From: Nonomuraea sp. PA05
Lineage (GTDB): Bacteria; Actinomycetota; Actinomycetes; Streptosporangiales; Streptosporangiaceae
Length of the DNA: 64,000 nucleotides
Assembly: GCF_008086045.1 (NCBI RefSeq)
Contig: NZ_VSEY01000003.1
Coordinates: 1-64,000, forward strand
Direction of reading: 5' to 3'
The position numbers were made by a program, and so were the translations under genes. Below the pieces are notes generated by a model that did no database searches, had not been told where the DNA came from, and was given only the letters and a program-made list of their open reading frames with translations. The stretch's first letter is position 1. Every line of letters starts with the position of its first letter. Shown one piece after another: positions 1 to 9,362 of the stretch.

Positions 1-156
1 AACCAGCGGCGTAAGGAAGCGAAGAAGGCGCAGGTGGAGGCCGAGTTCGAGGAACTGTCCGAGGAGCCGGCGGCCGGTGGCTTCCCTGTGCCGCCGCTCG
101 ACCTGCCGCACTACCACGGGGTGCAGCACAAGGAGATTCCCAGTGGGACTAACTGA
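1..156 (+). CDS. nuoH: NADH-quinone oxidoreductase subunit H, C-terminal fragment (5' end outside window)
   Basis: Reading frame 1 is open from the first base to a TGA at 154-156 and encodes the last 51 residues of a protein. The stretch is a charged, membrane-free tail ([18 protein letters not shown]) ending in [16 protein letters not shown] call it NuoH from position: in the standard nuo order subunit H comes directly before NuoI, whose gene starts inside this reading frame. NuoH is the membrane subunit that helps form the quinone pocket of complex I. No transmembrane helix is present in the part seen, so the identity rests on context. Confidence 0.8.
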   Translation, partial: NQRRKEAKKAQVEAEFEELSEEPAAGGFPVPPLDLPHYHGVQHKEIPSGTN

Positions 157-658
157 TTGGCTGAACCCCGTCAAGGGCTTCGGGGTCACCTTCCACACGA
201 TGTTCAAGAAGCCCGTCACGACGAACTACCCGGAGGAGAAGAAGCCCACGGCTCCTCGCTTCCACGGGCGTCACCAGCTCAACCGCTGGCCGGACGGGCT
301 GGAGAAGTGCGTCGGGTGCGAGCTGTGCGCCTGGGCGTGTCCGGCCGACGCGATCTACGTCGAAGGCGCGGACAACACCGAGGAGGAGCGCTTCTCGCCC
401 GGTGAGCGCTACGGGCGCACGTACCAGATCAACTATCTGCGGTGCATCCTGTGCGGCCTGTGCATCGAGGCCTGCCCGACTCGCGCGCTCACCATGACCA
501 ACGAGTACGAGCTCGCCGACACCAACCGCGAGAGCCTCATCTACACCAAGGAGATGCTGCTCGCGCCGTTGACCCAGGGCATGGAGCAGCCGCCGCACCC
601 CATGCGGCTCGGTGAGACCGAAGAGGACTACTACCGGCTGGGGCGGACCAATGGGTGA
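143..658 (+). CDS. nuoI: NADH-quinone oxidoreductase subunit I (two 4Fe-4S clusters)
   Basis: This 171-residue peripheral-arm subunit of complex I carries electrons through two 4Fe-4S clusters towards the quinone site. Both ferredoxin-type motifs are visible: [12 protein letters not shown] (Cys 56, 59, 62, 66) and [12 protein letters not shown] (Cys 101, 104, 107, 111). I chose the GTG at 143 because an AAGGAG ribosome site lies at 130-135 and the protein then begins (V)[16 protein letters not shown], as NuoI proteins usually do. The start overlaps the nuoH stop by 14 bp and the end overlaps nuoJ by 8 bp, which points to translational coupling within one operon. Confidence 0.97.
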   Translation: MGLTDWLNPVKGFGVTFHTMFKKPVTTNYPEEKKPTAPRFHGRHQLNRWPDGLEKCVGCELCAWACPADAIYVEGADNTEEERFSPGERYGRTYQINYLRCILCGLCIEACPTRALTMTNEYELADTNRESLIYTKEMLLAPLTQGMEQPPHPMRLGETEEDYYRLGRTNG

Positions 659-1454
659 GACCATCACTTTCTGGGTGCTCGCCGTCGTCTCCGTCGGCGC
701 CGCGCTCGGCATGGTCTTCAACCGCAAGGCCGTGTACTCCGCGCTGATGCTCGGCACCGTGATGCTCTGCCTGGCCGTCCTGTACGCCGTGCAGGACGCG
801 CCCTTCCTGGCCGCGGTGCAGATCATCGTCTACACCGGCGCGATCATGATGCTCTTCCTGTTCGTGCTCATGCTCGTGGGCGTCGACTCCTCCGACTCCT
901 TCGTGGAGACGCTCAAGGGACAGCGCTTCTGGGCGATCATCGCGGGCCTCGGCTTCCTGGTGCTCATCGTGATGGCCGTCGGCAACGCGATCTTCGCTCC
1001 GGAGGTCGGCCTGGCGCAGGCCACCGGGCAGGGCGGCTACATCCGCTCGATCGCGCTGCTGCTGTTCACCAAGTACGTGTTCGCGTTCGAGATCACCTCC
1101 GCGCTGCTCATCACGGCCGCGCTGGCCGCCATGGTGCTCGCGCACCGCGAGAAGCTCACCGAGAAGGTCACGCAGAAGGACCTGTCCCGCGCCCGCTTCC
1201 TCGGCGACCGCCCCTCGCCGCTGCCGGGTCCCGGCACGTACGCCAGGAGCAACGCCATCGACATGCCGGCGCTGCTGCCCGACGGCTCCGTCGCGGAGGA
1301 CTCGGTCAACCGCTACATCGCGCGCTACGACGTCGAGCACGACCACCTGCCCGAGGACCCCAAGCTCGCCGAGGCGATCAAGCACACGGCCGAGATCGAC
1401 GAGGCCCCGACCGAGGCGGAGAAGGACGCCGAGACCAATGAGGTGACCAAGTGA
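651..1454 (+). CDS. nuoJ: NADH-quinone oxidoreductase subunit J
   Basis: NuoJ is an integral membrane subunit of complex I, part of the antiporter-like proton path. The 267-residue protein has five hydrophobic segments in roughly the first 165 residues, including the conserved stretch [21 protein letters not shown] soluble, acidic C-terminal extension of about 100 residues follows, as is common in actinobacterial NuoJ. The ATG at 651 begins [14 protein letters not shown] and overlaps the end of nuoI by 8 bp. The stop overlaps the GTG of nuoK in a GTGA arrangement. Confidence 0.95.
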   Translation: MGETITFWVLAVVSVGAALGMVFNRKAVYSALMLGTVMLCLAVLYAVQDAPFLAAVQIIVYTGAIMMLFLFVLMLVGVDSSDSFVETLKGQRFWAIIAGLGFLVLIVMAVGNAIFAPEVGLAQATGQGGYIRSIALLLFTKYVFAFEITSALLITAALAAMVLAHREKLTEKVTQKDLSRARFLGDRPSPLPGPGTYARSNAIDMPALLPDGSVAEDSVNRYIARYDVEHDHLPEDPKLAEAIKHTAEIDEAPTEAEKDAETNEVTK

Positions 1455-1747
1455 CCACGCACTACCTCGTCCTGTCCGGCATCCTGTTCGCCATCGGCGC
1501 CATGGGCGTGCTGATCAGGCGCAACGCGATCGTGGTGTTCATGTGCGTCGAGCTCATGCTCAACGCCTGCAACCTCGCCTTCGTCACCTTCTCCAGGCAG
1601 GTCGGCAACCTGGAAGGCCAGATCATCGCGTTCTTCGTGATGGTGGTGGCCGCGGCCGAGGTCGTGGTAGGCCTGGCCATCATCGTGACGATCTTCCGAA
1701 CCCGCAGGTCCGCGTCCGTCGACGACGCGAACCTGCTGAAGTACTGA
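1451..1747 (+). CDS. nuoK: NADH-quinone oxidoreductase subunit K
   Basis: NuoK is the small three-helix membrane subunit of complex I. At 98 residues it has the usual family length. Conserved features seen are [20 protein letters not shown], with the helix-2 glutamate, and [14 protein letters not shown]. The GTG start at 1451 lies within the nuoJ stop (GTGA), so the two are probably co-translated. It sits in the standard J-K-L order. Confidence 0.97.
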   Translation: MTTHYLVLSGILFAIGAMGVLIRRNAIVVFMCVELMLNACNLAFVTFSRQVGNLEGQIIAFFVMVVAAAEVVVGLAIIVTIFRTRRSASVDDANLLKY

Positions 1748-1755
1748 GGTGACTG

Positions 1756-3657
1756 GTGGAATCTCATATCGCTGAGATCACGCCGCACACCGGTGGAGTG
1801 ATCGGCAACGCCTGGCTGATGATCGCCCTCCCGTTGATCGGGGCGTTCATCCTGCTGGTGTTCAACCGGTTCACCAACCGCTGGGGCCATCTGCTGGGCG
1901 TGGCCATGTCCCTCGCCTCGTTCGTCGTGGCGGTGCTGGCGTTCTTCGAGCTGATCGGGTTCGGGGCGGAGGAGCGCCGCCGGGCGGTGCACCTGTACGA
2001 GTTCATTCCCGGCATGGTCGACATGGGGCTGCTCATCGACCCCCTGTCCATCAGCTTCGCGCTGCTGATCACCGGTGTGGGCTCGCTGATCCACATCTAC
2101 TCGATCGGCTACATGTCGCATGACGAGCACCGGCGCAGGTTCTTCGCCTACCTGAACCTGTTCGTGGCCGCGATGCTCCTGCTGGTGCTGGCCGACAACT
2201 ACGTCGGGCTGTTCATCGGCTGGGAGGGCGTCGGCCTGGCCTCGTACCTGCTGATCGGCTTCTGGCAGTTCAAGCCGTCGGCGGCGGTCGCGGCCAAGAA
2301 GGCGTTCGTCGTCAACCGCGTCGGTGACTTCGGCCTGCTGGTCGGCATGTTCGTCATCTGGACCACGTTCGGCTCGCTCGCGTTCAAGGACATCCCGGTC
2401 AACGGCGCCGAGAGCGGCACCACGCTCGCCATCGGCCTGCTGCTGCTCCTGGGTGCCTGCGGCAAGTCGGCGCAGCTCCCGCTGCAGTCCTGGCTGCTCG
2501 ACGCCATGGAGGGCCCGACCCCGGTCTCGGCCCTCATCCACGCCGCGACCATGGTCACCGCGGGCGTCTACCTGGTCGTCCGCTCCGGGGCGTTCTTCTT
2601 CCCCGAGGGCTCGGGCGCCGCGCTCGCCGTCGCCATCGTCGGCGCGGCCACGCTGCTCGCCGGTGCGATCATCGGTTGCGCCAAGGACGACATCAAGAAG
2701 GGCCTGGCCGGCTCGACGATGTCGCAGATCGGCTACATGATGCTCGGCGCGGGCCTCGGCCCGGCGGGGTACGCCTTCGCGATCGGTCACCTGATCACGC
2801 ACGGCTTCTTCAAGGCCGACATGTTCCTCGGCGCCGGTTCGGTCATGCACGGCATGAACGACGAAGTCAACATGCGCAAGTACGGTGGCCTGCGGAAGTT
2901 CATGCCGATCACGTTCATCACGTTCTTCATCGGCTACCTGGCGATCATCGGGTTCCCGCTGCTGTCCGGTTACTTCACCAAGGACGGCATCATCGAGACC
3001 GCGGTGCACCACCAGCCGATCCTGGGCTGGCTGGCCGTGCTGGGCGCCGGGATCACCGGCTTCTACATGTCGCGGATGGTCTTCATGACCTTCTTCGGGG
3101 AGAAGCGGTGGGCCGACGACGCGCACCCGCACGAGTCGCCGCTCGTCATGACGGTGCCGCTGATGATCCTCTCGCTGGGCGCGCTGGGCCTGGGCGCCTA
3201 CCTCGTTCTGAGCAACCGCCTCCTGCTGTTCCTGGCCCCGGCCGTCGGCCAGCCCGAGGTTCTGCCGCACTTCGCGCCCTTCGCCCCGTCCGGTCTGGCG
3301 ACGCTGGGCCTGGTCGCGGTCGGTGTGATCATCGCCTGGATGAGGTACGGCCGGGTCGAGGTGCCGTCGGTGCAGCCGCGCGGCTCCTTCCTCACCACGT
3401 TCGCCCGGCGCGACCTCTACGGTGACGCGCTCAACGAGTCGCTCTTCATGCGTCCCGGCCAGTGGCTGACCCGCCTCGCGGTGTTCTTCGACAACCGCGG
3501 CATCGACGGGATCGTCAACGGCCTGGCGGCGGGCATCGGCGGCAGCTCCGGGCGCCTTCGGCGGGTCCAGACGGGCTTCGCCAGAACGTACGCGCTGTCC
3601 ATCTTCATCGGTGCCGCCCTGCTGACCGGCGCCCTGCTCCTCGTTGGGAACATCTGA
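1756..3657 (+). CDS. nuoL: NADH-quinone oxidoreductase subunit L (proton-pumping, Mrp-antiporter-like)
   Basis: NuoL is the large distal proton-pumping subunit of complex I. The 633-residue protein is almost wholly hydrophobic, as expected for a protein with more than 14 helices. Family signatures are visible: [15 protein letters not shown] near residue 155 (with the conserved Glu), a [20 protein letters not shown] segment near 240 (Lys of the pump channel), and [16 protein letters not shown]. The GTG at 1756 follows a GAGGTGA ribosome site 8 bp after nuoK. The end overlaps the nuoM ATG (TGATG). Confidence 0.97.
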   Translation: MESHIAEITPHTGGVIGNAWLMIALPLIGAFILLVFNRFTNRWGHLLGVAMSLASFVVAVLAFFELIGFGAEERRRAVHLYEFIPGMVDMGLLIDPLSISFALLITGVGSLIHIYSIGYMSHDEHRRRFFAYLNLFVAAMLLLVLADNYVGLFIGWEGVGLASYLLIGFWQFKPSAAVAAKKAFVVNRVGDFGLLVGMFVIWTTFGSLAFKDIPVNGAESGTTLAIGLLLLLGACGKSAQLPLQSWLLDAMEGPTPVSALIHAATMVTAGVYLVVRSGAFFFPEGSGAALAVAIVGAATLLAGAIIGCAKDDIKKGLAGSTMSQIGYMMLGAGLGPAGYAFAIGHLITHGFFKADMFLGAGSVMHGMNDEVNMRKYGGLRKFMPITFITFFIGYLAIIGFPLLSGYFTKDGIIETAVHHQPILGWLAVLGAGITGFYMSRMVFMTFFGEKRWADDAHPHESPLVMTVPLMILSLGALGLGAYLVLSNRLLLFLAPAVGQPEVLPHFAPFAPSGLATLGLVAVGVIIAWMRYGRVEVPSVQPRGSFLTTFARRDLYGDALNESLFMRPGQWLTRLAVFFDNRGIDGIVNGLAAGIGGSSGRLRRVQTGFARTYALSIFIGAALLTGALLLVGNI

Positions 3658-5216
3658 TGTCACCCTGGCTTCCGATACTCATGGCGGTGCCCGTGGTGGG
3701 CGCCATCGTGGTGGCCCTGCTTCCCAAGGGCAGTGACAAGCTGGCCAAGCAGGTAGCGCTGCTCGTCTCGCTGCTGGTGCTGGTCCTCACGGGCATCGTG
3801 GCGGCCGGGTTCTCGCCGTCCGGCGAGCGCTTCCAGTTCCGCGCCGAGTACAACTGGATCCCGAGCTTCGGCGTGAAGTTCGGGGTCGGCGTGGACGGCG
3901 TGGCGCTGGTGCTCATCGCCCTGTCGGCGGTGCTGGTGCCGATCGTGATCCTGGCCTCGTGGCACGATGCCGACGGGGTCAAGACGGCCGACGGCACGGT
4001 GATCGCGCCGAAGCGGTCGGTGAAGACGTACTTCTCGCTGCTGCTCGTCCTGGAAGCGATGATGATCGGCGTCTTCGCGGCGACCGACATCTTCCTGTTC
4101 TACGTCTTCTTCGAAGCCATGCTGATCCCGATGTACTTCATGATCGGGTCGTACGGCGGCGCCCAGCGGTCCTACGCGGCCGTCAAGTTCCTGCTGTACT
4201 CGCTCTTCGGCGGCCTGCTGATGCTGGTCGCGGTCATCGGGCTGTACTTCGTCGCAGGCAAGCAGACGTTCATGTTCCCCGAGCTCGTCGGGGCCATCCA
4301 GGACCCGACGATGCAGAAGTGGCTGTTCGGCGGCTTCTTCATCGCCTTCGCCATCAAGGCGCCGCTGTGGCCGGTGCACACCTGGCTGCCCGACGCGGCC
4401 GCGCAGGCCCCGGCCGGCGCCGCGGTGCTGCTGGTGGGCGTGCTGGACAAGGTCGGCACGTTCGGCATGCTGCGCTTCTGCCTGGAGCTGTTCCCGGACG
4501 CCGCCAAGGCGTTCACGATGCCGATCGTCGTGCTGGCGGTCATCAGCATCATCTACGGCGCCATCGTGGCGATCGGCCAGACCGACATGAAGCGGCTCAT
4601 CGCCTACACGTCGATCTCGCACTTCGGCTTCATCGTCCTCGGCGTGTTCGCCATGTCGGCCGTCGCCCAGTCCGGCGCGGCGCTCTACATGGTCAACCAC
4701 GGCTTCGCCACCGGCGCGCTGTTCCTGGCGGCGGGCTTCCTCATCGCCAGGCGCGGGTCGCCGTTCATCAGCGACTACGGAGGCGTCCAGAAGGTCGCGC
4801 CGGTGCTCGCGGGCTTCTTCCTGGTCGCCGGTCTGGCCGGGCTCTCGCTGCCGGGCCTGTCGTCGTTCGTCAGCGAGTTCATGGTGATGATCGGCACGTA
4901 CTCCAGCACCGCCCACGGCTCGGGCGCGCTGACGGTGGCCGCGATCATCTCCGCGGTGGCCGTGATCCTCGCGGCCGTCTACATCCTGTGGATGGTCCAG
5001 CGGACCATCAACGGGCCGACGGCCGAGCCGGTCAAGGCGTTCAAGGACCTGAACGCCCGCGAGATCTGGGTGCTGGCCCCGCTGGTCGCCCTCATCATCG
5101 GCTTCGGCTTCTTCCCCAAGCCGCTGCTCGATGTGATCAACCCGTCTGTGCAACAGACGCTGACCAACGTGAAGGTGCCCACCTCCACCATCGCTGAGAA
5201 GGGGACAGGTCAGTGA
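3657..5216 (+). CDS. nuoM: NADH-quinone oxidoreductase subunit M
   Basis: NuoM is the second antiporter-like proton pump of complex I. The 519-residue multi-helix protein starts [19 protein letters not shown]. It shows the conserved FYVFFEAMLIPMYFMIG with the channel Glu, the AIKAPLWPVHTWLPDAAAQA segment with the channel Lys, and an ISHFGFIVLGVFA helix. The ATG at 3657 shares bases with the nuoL stop in a TGATG junction. Its own stop overlaps the nuoN GTG. An open frame extends further upstream, but it lies wholly inside nuoL and lacks this N-terminus. Confidence 0.97.
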   Translation: MSPWLPILMAVPVVGAIVVALLPKGSDKLAKQVALLVSLLVLVLTGIVAAGFSPSGERFQFRAEYNWIPSFGVKFGVGVDGVALVLIALSAVLVPIVILASWHDADGVKTADGTVIAPKRSVKTYFSLLLVLEAMMIGVFAATDIFLFYVFFEAMLIPMYFMIGSYGGAQRSYAAVKFLLYSLFGGLLMLVAVIGLYFVAGKQTFMFPELVGAIQDPTMQKWLFGGFFIAFAIKAPLWPVHTWLPDAAAQAPAGAAVLLVGVLDKVGTFGMLRFCLELFPDAAKAFTMPIVVLAVISIIYGAIVAIGQTDMKRLIAYTSISHFGFIVLGVFAMSAVAQSGAALYMVNHGFATGALFLAAGFLIARRGSPFISDYGGVQKVAPVLAGFFLVAGLAGLSLPGLSSFVSEFMVMIGTYSSTAHGSGALTVAAIISAVAVILAAVYILWMVQRTINGPTAEPVKAFKDLNAREIWVLAPLVALIIGFGFFPKPLLDVINPSVQQTLTNVKVPTSTIAEKGTGQ

Positions 5217-6805
5217 ACCCCGCCATCGAAGCGCCGACGATCGAGTACGGCACGCTGGCGCCGCTGCTGATCATCTTCGGCGCGGCCTGCATCGGCGTGC
5301 TCGTCGAGGCGTTCGCGCCGCGCTACCTGCGCAAGTCCATCCACGTGCCGCTCACGCTGCTGAGCCTGGCCGGCGCGTTCGCGCTGGTGCTGGTGCAGAC
5401 CGTGCGCGGCCAGGTGTCCACCACGGCCTCCGCCATGGGCGCGGTCGCGGTGGACGGGCCCGCCCTGTTCATCTGGGGCATCATCCTCGTCCTGTCGTTC
5501 GTCTGTGTGCTGCTGATCAACGACGAGGGGCACTTCGTGGCCTCCGCCGCGGCCGTGCCGGGCAGTGCCGACGAGGAGGAGGCCGAGGCGCACGACAACG
5601 GCACCGGCCACACCGAGGTCTACCCGCTGGTGCTGTTCGCCGTGGGCGGCATGCTGCTCTTCCCGGCCGCGCACGACCTGCTGATGATGTTCGTGGCCCT
5701 GGAGGTCATGTCGCTGCCGCTGTACCTGCTGTGCGGCCTGGCCCGCAGGCGCCGCCTCCTGTCGCAGGAGGCTTCCATGAAGTACTTCCTGCTGGGCGCG
5801 TTCTCCTCGGCGTTCTTCCTGTACGGCACCGCCATGGTGTACGGCTTCGCCGGCACCGTCTCGCTGCCCGGCATCAACCAGGCCATGGCCGCGGGCAACA
5901 CGCTCGACCCGCTGCTGCTGGTCGGGTTCGCGCTGCTCGGCGTGGGCCTGCTGTTCAAGATCGGCGCGGCGCCGTTCCAGGCCTGGAAGCCGGACGTCTA
6001 CCAGGGCGCGCCGACCCCGATCACCGCCCTGATGGCCTCCGGCACGCTGGTGGCGGCCGTCGGCGCCGTGCTGCGGGTGTTCTGGGTGGGTCTGGGCAAC
6101 CTCGACTGGGAGTGGCGGCCGGTCATCTGGGCCGTCGCCGCGCTCACGATGATCGTCGGCTCGATCCTGGCGATCACGCAGACCGAGATCAAGCGCATGC
6201 TGGCGTACTCGTCCATCGCGCACGCCGGCTTCCTGCTGGTCGGCGTGATGGCCACGTACGGCAGCGGTGAGCAGAACGCGGGCTCGCTCAAGGCGATCCT
6301 GTTCTACCTGGCGGTCTACGGGATCACCACGGTCGGCGCGTTCGCCGTGCTGACGCTGGTGCGCGACCCGGGCGGCGAGGCGGGGCACCTGTCGCGCTGG
6401 GCCGGTCTCGGCAAGCGCGCGCCGGTCCTGTCCGGGGTGTTCGCCTTCTTCTTGCTGGCGTTCGCCGGTATCCCGCTGACCAGCGGTTTCATGGGCAAGT
6501 ACGCCGTGTTCGCCGCCGCGCTGAACAGCGGCACGCAGCCCGGCGACTCCATGGGCGGCTGGATGGCCGGTCTGGTCGTGGTGGGTGTGGTCGCCTCGGC
6601 GGTCGCCGCGTTCTTCTACGTGCGCGTGATCGTGCTGATGTTCTTCAGCGAGCCGGCGGCGGACGGCCCGGCGATCGCGGTGCCCAGTATGGGGACCGTG
6701 GCCGTCATCGCGGTTTCGCTGCTGGTTACCGTAGGGGTGGGGCTCTACCCGGAGTCCGTGCTCGGTGTTGCCAACGACGCTGCTAGCAGCCTGTTCATCA
6801 GATAA
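5213..6805 (+). CDS. nuoN: NADH-quinone oxidoreductase subunit N
   Basis: NuoN is the third antiporter-like subunit of complex I. The protein has 530 residues with about 14 hydrophobic helices. It carries the family motifs ALEVMSLPLYLLCGLAR, LFKIGAAPFQAWKPDVYQGA and MLAYSSIAHAGFLLVG. A Glu/Asp-rich hydrophilic insertion (GSADEEEAEAHDNGTGHTE, around residues 119-137) sits between early helices, as often seen in actinobacterial NuoN. The GTG start at 5213 overlaps the nuoM stop (GTGA). It is the last nuo subunit; the next gene starts only 11 bp downstream. Confidence 0.96.
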   Translation: MNPAIEAPTIEYGTLAPLLIIFGAACIGVLVEAFAPRYLRKSIHVPLTLLSLAGAFALVLVQTVRGQVSTTASAMGAVAVDGPALFIWGIILVLSFVCVLLINDEGHFVASAAAVPGSADEEEAEAHDNGTGHTEVYPLVLFAVGGMLLFPAAHDLLMMFVALEVMSLPLYLLCGLARRRRLLSQEASMKYFLLGAFSSAFFLYGTAMVYGFAGTVSLPGINQAMAAGNTLDPLLLVGFALLGVGLLFKIGAAPFQAWKPDVYQGAPTPITALMASGTLVAAVGAVLRVFWVGLGNLDWEWRPVIWAVAALTMIVGSILAITQTEIKRMLAYSSIAHAGFLLVGVMATYGSGEQNAGSLKAILFYLAVYGITTVGAFAVLTLVRDPGGEAGHLSRWAGLGKRAPVLSGVFAFFLLAFAGIPLTSGFMGKYAVFAAALNSGTQPGDSMGGWMAGLVVVGVVASAVAAFFYVRVIVLMFFSEPAADGPAIAVPSMGTVAVIAVSLLVTVGVGLYPESVLGVANDAASSLFIR

Positions 6806-6816
6806 GGGGATCTCGT

Positions 6817-7806
6817 ATGTCTGCGCCTCCCGTGGTTGACCTTCCCATTGCGGACGAGCGGTTGGCGCAGGACGTGGCCAACGGACTGGCCGCAGTCGAG
6901 AAGCTCCTGCGCTCGTCGGTGGAGACGGAGGACGCCTTCGTCACCGAGGTGTCCAAGCACCTCATCGAGGCGGGCGGCAAGCGGTTCCGCACCTTGATGC
7001 TGCTGCTCGCCGCCCAGTTCGGAGACCCGTCGGCGCCGGGCGTGGTGCCCGGCGCCGTGGTCATCGAGCTGACCCACCTCGGCTCGCTCTACCACGACGA
7101 CGTCATGGACGAGGCCCCGGTCCGCCGGGGCTCCCCGTCCGCCAACGCCCGGTGGGACAACACCGTGGCCATCCTCACCGGCGACTACCTGTTCGCCCAG
7201 GCCTCCGACCTGCTCGCCGACCTCGGCCCCGAGCTGATCCGCATCCAGGCCCAGACGTTCTCCCGCCTGGTGCAGGGCCAGATCCGCGAGACCGTCGGCC
7301 CGCGCGCCGACGAGGACCCGATCGCCCACTACCTGGGTGTCCTGGCCGACAAGACCGGCTCGCTCATCGCCGCCTCCGGCCGCTTCGGCGCGCTGCTGTC
7401 CGGCTCGCCCGCGGACGTCGAGGAGCGCCTCAGCCGGGCCTGCGAGGCGATCGGCGTGGCCTGGCAGCTCGGCGACGACCTGCTGGACGTATCCTCCACC
7501 GGCGCCCAGTCGGGCAAGACGCAGGGCACGGACCTGCGGGAGGGCATCAAGACGCTCCCGGTCCTGTACGCGCTGGCCGCCGACGACTCCCCGCGCCTGA
7601 CGGCCCTGCTGTCGGGCCCCGTGGCCGAGGAGGACGTCGAGGAGACCCTGACTCTGCTGCGCGCCCACCCCGGCATGGCGCGGGCGCGGGCGGAGCTGGA
7701 GGCGTGGGTGAACCGCGCCAGGGCCGACATCTCGGGCCTGCCCGACATCCCGGCCAAGGACGCGTTCCTGTCGCTCTGCGACTACGTGGTCGAGCGCTCC
7801 GGCTGA
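6817..7806 (+). CDS. Long-chain polyprenyl diphosphate synthase (likely menaquinone side chain)
   Basis: This enzyme condenses isopentenyl diphosphate units onto an allylic primer to make all-trans polyprenyl diphosphate. The 329-residue protein has both aspartate-rich Mg-binding motifs: DDVMDEAP at residues 94-101 and GDDLLDV around 220-226. It also has GGKRFRTLMLLL for diphosphate binding. The ATG at 6817 follows an AAGGGG ribosome site and lies 11 bp after nuoN, so it is probably the last gene of the nuo transcript. That context suggests it builds the menaquinone tail used by complex I. Chain length cannot be fixed by eye, so hepta-, octa- or nonaprenyl are all possible. The last 25 bp overlap the convergent rarD. 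Confidence 0.9.
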   Translation: MSAPPVVDLPIADERLAQDVANGLAAVEKLLRSSVETEDAFVTEVSKHLIEAGGKRFRTLMLLLAAQFGDPSAPGVVPGAVVIELTHLGSLYHDDVMDEAPVRRGSPSANARWDNTVAILTGDYLFAQASDLLADLGPELIRIQAQTFSRLVQGQIRETVGPRADEDPIAHYLGVLADKTGSLIAASGRFGALLSGSPADVEERLSRACEAIGVAWQLGDDLLDVSSTGAQSGKTQGTDLREGIKTLPVLYALAADDSPRLTALLSGPVAEEDVEETLTLLRAHPGMARARAELEAWVNRARADISGLPDIPAKDAFLSLCDYVVERSG

Positions 7807-8714
7807 AGCTGCGCTGCTTGGATTCTGCGGGCGGTACGGGTCTTCCGTGCCGCCCGCAGGCTGTCGTAGGTGAACACGGCCAGCGCCAGCCACACGATCG
7901 AGAACCCGATCCACCGGCTCGACGGCATGACTTCCTTGGCGACCAGCACCCCGCACGCGAACTGCAGGATCGGCGCGATGTACTGCAGCAGCCCGATCGT
8001 GCTCAGCGGCACGCTGATGGCCGCCGCCCCGAAGCAGATCAGCGGCACCGCCGTCAGCAGCCCCGTCCCGACCATCAGCAGCACATGCCCGGCGCCCTCC
8101 TGCCCGAACGTCGCCTCCCCGCCCACCTGCAGAAACCCCAGGTATCCCAGGGCGGGCAGCAACATGATCAGATTTTCGACGGCCAGGCTCTCGGTCCCCG
8201 CCACCCCGGCCCGCTTCTTGACCAGCCCGTAGATGCCGAAACTGAACGCCAGCGTGAGCGCCACCCACGGCAGCCGCCCGTAGTCGAACGTCAGCACCAC
8301 CACCGCCAGCGCCCCGAACCCGACCGCCACCCACTGCAGCGGCCTCAGCCGCTCCCGCAGCAACACCACCCCGAACAGCACGTTGACCAGCGGATTGATG
8401 AAGTACCCCAGCGAGCCTTCGACGATGTGCCCCGAGTTGACCGCGTAGATGTAGACACCCCAGTTCACGGTCACGAACAGCGCGGCGATCGCCAGCAGGC
8501 CCAGCTTGCGCGGCTGCCGTGCGATCTCCTTCACCCACGCCCAGTGCCTGCGCACGGCCAGCACCACCAGAACCGTCACCAGCGACCACACCATGCGGTG
8601 GGCGAGGATCTCGATGGCCCCGGAAGGTTTTAGCAGCGGCCAGTACAGGGGGAACAGGCCCCACATGATGTAGGCGGCGATCCCGTACAAGACGCCACGC
8701 CGGAGGTCAGGCAT
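7782..8714 (-). CDS. rarD: RarD-type EamA family permease
   Basis: This is a ten-helix drug/metabolite-transporter-superfamily permease of 310 residues, starting MPDLRRGVLYGIAAYIMWGLFPLYWPLL. That start is characteristic of RarD: an early WGLFP motif followed by EILAHRMVWSL. Other RarD-like segments are FINPLVNVLFGVVLLRERL and LSTIGLLQYIAPILQF. The family substrate is poorly defined, and the E. coli member was named for chloramphenicol sensitivity. The gene converges on the polyprenyl synthase and overlaps its end by 25 bp. Confidence 0.9.
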   Translation of the reverse strand: MPDLRRGVLYGIAAYIMWGLFPLYWPLLKPSGAIEILAHRMVWSLVTVLVVLAVRRHWAWVKEIARQPRKLGLLAIAALFVTVNWGVYIYAVNSGHIVEGSLGYFINPLVNVLFGVVLLRERLRPLQWVAVGFGALAVVVLTFDYGRLPWVALTLAFSFGIYGLVKKRAGVAGTESLAVENLIMLLPALGYLGFLQVGGEATFGQEGAGHVLLMVGTGLLTAVPLICFGAAAISVPLSTIGLLQYIAPILQFACGVLVAKEVMPSSRWIGFSIVWLALAVFTYDSLRAARKTRTARRIQAAQLQPERSTT

Positions 8715-8811
8715 GTACCCGATTGTCGGGCCTTACCACCTTAAACACAAATTTGTCTCACTAAGCGGAAATGTGTAGAGGTTCTTAAGTGTTGGGGCAG
8801 GTCGCCGACTG

Positions 8812-9036
8812 TGGCTCGGCTGCTTCTGGGGGGCCGAGTACGGCCTCATGGGGCACACGGAGGCCGTCAGGGTCGTCTTCGATCCGGCCGAGGTGTCCTG
8901 CGAGGAGCTGTTGAAGGTCTTCTGGGAGGCGCACGATCCGACCCAGGGGATGCGGCAGGGGAACACCCTGTGCACTATGCCGAGGCTCATAAGGCTACGA
9001 ACGGTGACTTTCGGACCGGTCCGGGTCTCCGCGTGA
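8812..9036 (+). pseudogene. msrA remnant with internal deletion (peptide methionine sulfoxide reductase A)
   Basis: The frame starting around 8812 reads [20 protein letters not shown] and continues [20 protein letters not shown], then [16 protein letters not shown] is the MsrA catalytic-Cys motif, and the GHTEAV...FDP...L..FWE.HDP.QGMRQGN run is the later MsrA core. In intact MsrA these are separated by about 40 residues (GYTGG region) that are missing here. The N-terminus has no start codon: the frame is open only back to 8779 after a TAG. After RQGN the expected YRS-type continuation is lost, and an unrelated tail ends at 9036. The gene is therefore decayed, with both ends and the middle gone but the frame kept. 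Confidence 0.8.
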
Positions 9037-9347
9037 GTCCGAAGCGCGGTGGTTGTGTCGTCACGCCTTCCTCGCGCAGTCACGACAGGCGGCATCGCTT
9101 AAGTGGTGACCTCGCGACTCATCGTCACAACGGCAAGAAGCCGGGAGCGGCGGGGTTCGAGCGAACGGGTACTGCGTGATCGGCGGTATGGGTGTCACCT
9201 GTCACCGAGGTCTTCCCGGCCGTGCCGGCGCGCCCGGAACCACGCCCACCACTCCTCACCGACACTGGGGACACATACCGCAAAAGGCTAGTGGGGGTAA
9301 CAATTACCGGACGTTGGTCGTACCGCCTCGCGTTCACTACTGACGTG
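9037..9347. other. Intergenic stretch without a recognised gene
   Basis: About 310 bp lie between the msrA remnant and the XRE/ImmA-type regulator. I see no protein with family features on either strand. The stretch should hold the promoter of the regulator gene. An upstream in-frame extension of that gene back to 9192 is open but has no helix-turn-helix-like or ribosome-site support. Confidence 0.4.
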
Positions 9348-9360
9348 TGCGAATATCGCA
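9348..9360. promoter_or_regulatory. Possible operator of the XRE/ImmA-type regulator
   Basis: TGCGAATATCGCA is an inverted repeat with arms TGCGA/TCGCA and a 3-bp centre. It ends 2 bp before the ATG of the XRE-type gene. XRE regulators commonly bind such short palindromes over their own promoter or leader. A 10-bp perfect palindrome (ACAAATTTGT, 8747-8756) upstream of rarD is not related to it. The function is an inference from position only. Confidence 0.3.
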
Positions 9361-9362
9361 AC

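Noticed and set aside
1462..3663. A 733-codon open frame antisense to nuoK and nuoL
   Set aside because: It is rich in Arg, Asp, His and Gln with no family features. It arises because high-GC third positions suppress stops opposite a real gene; the sense frames are clear NuoK and NuoL.
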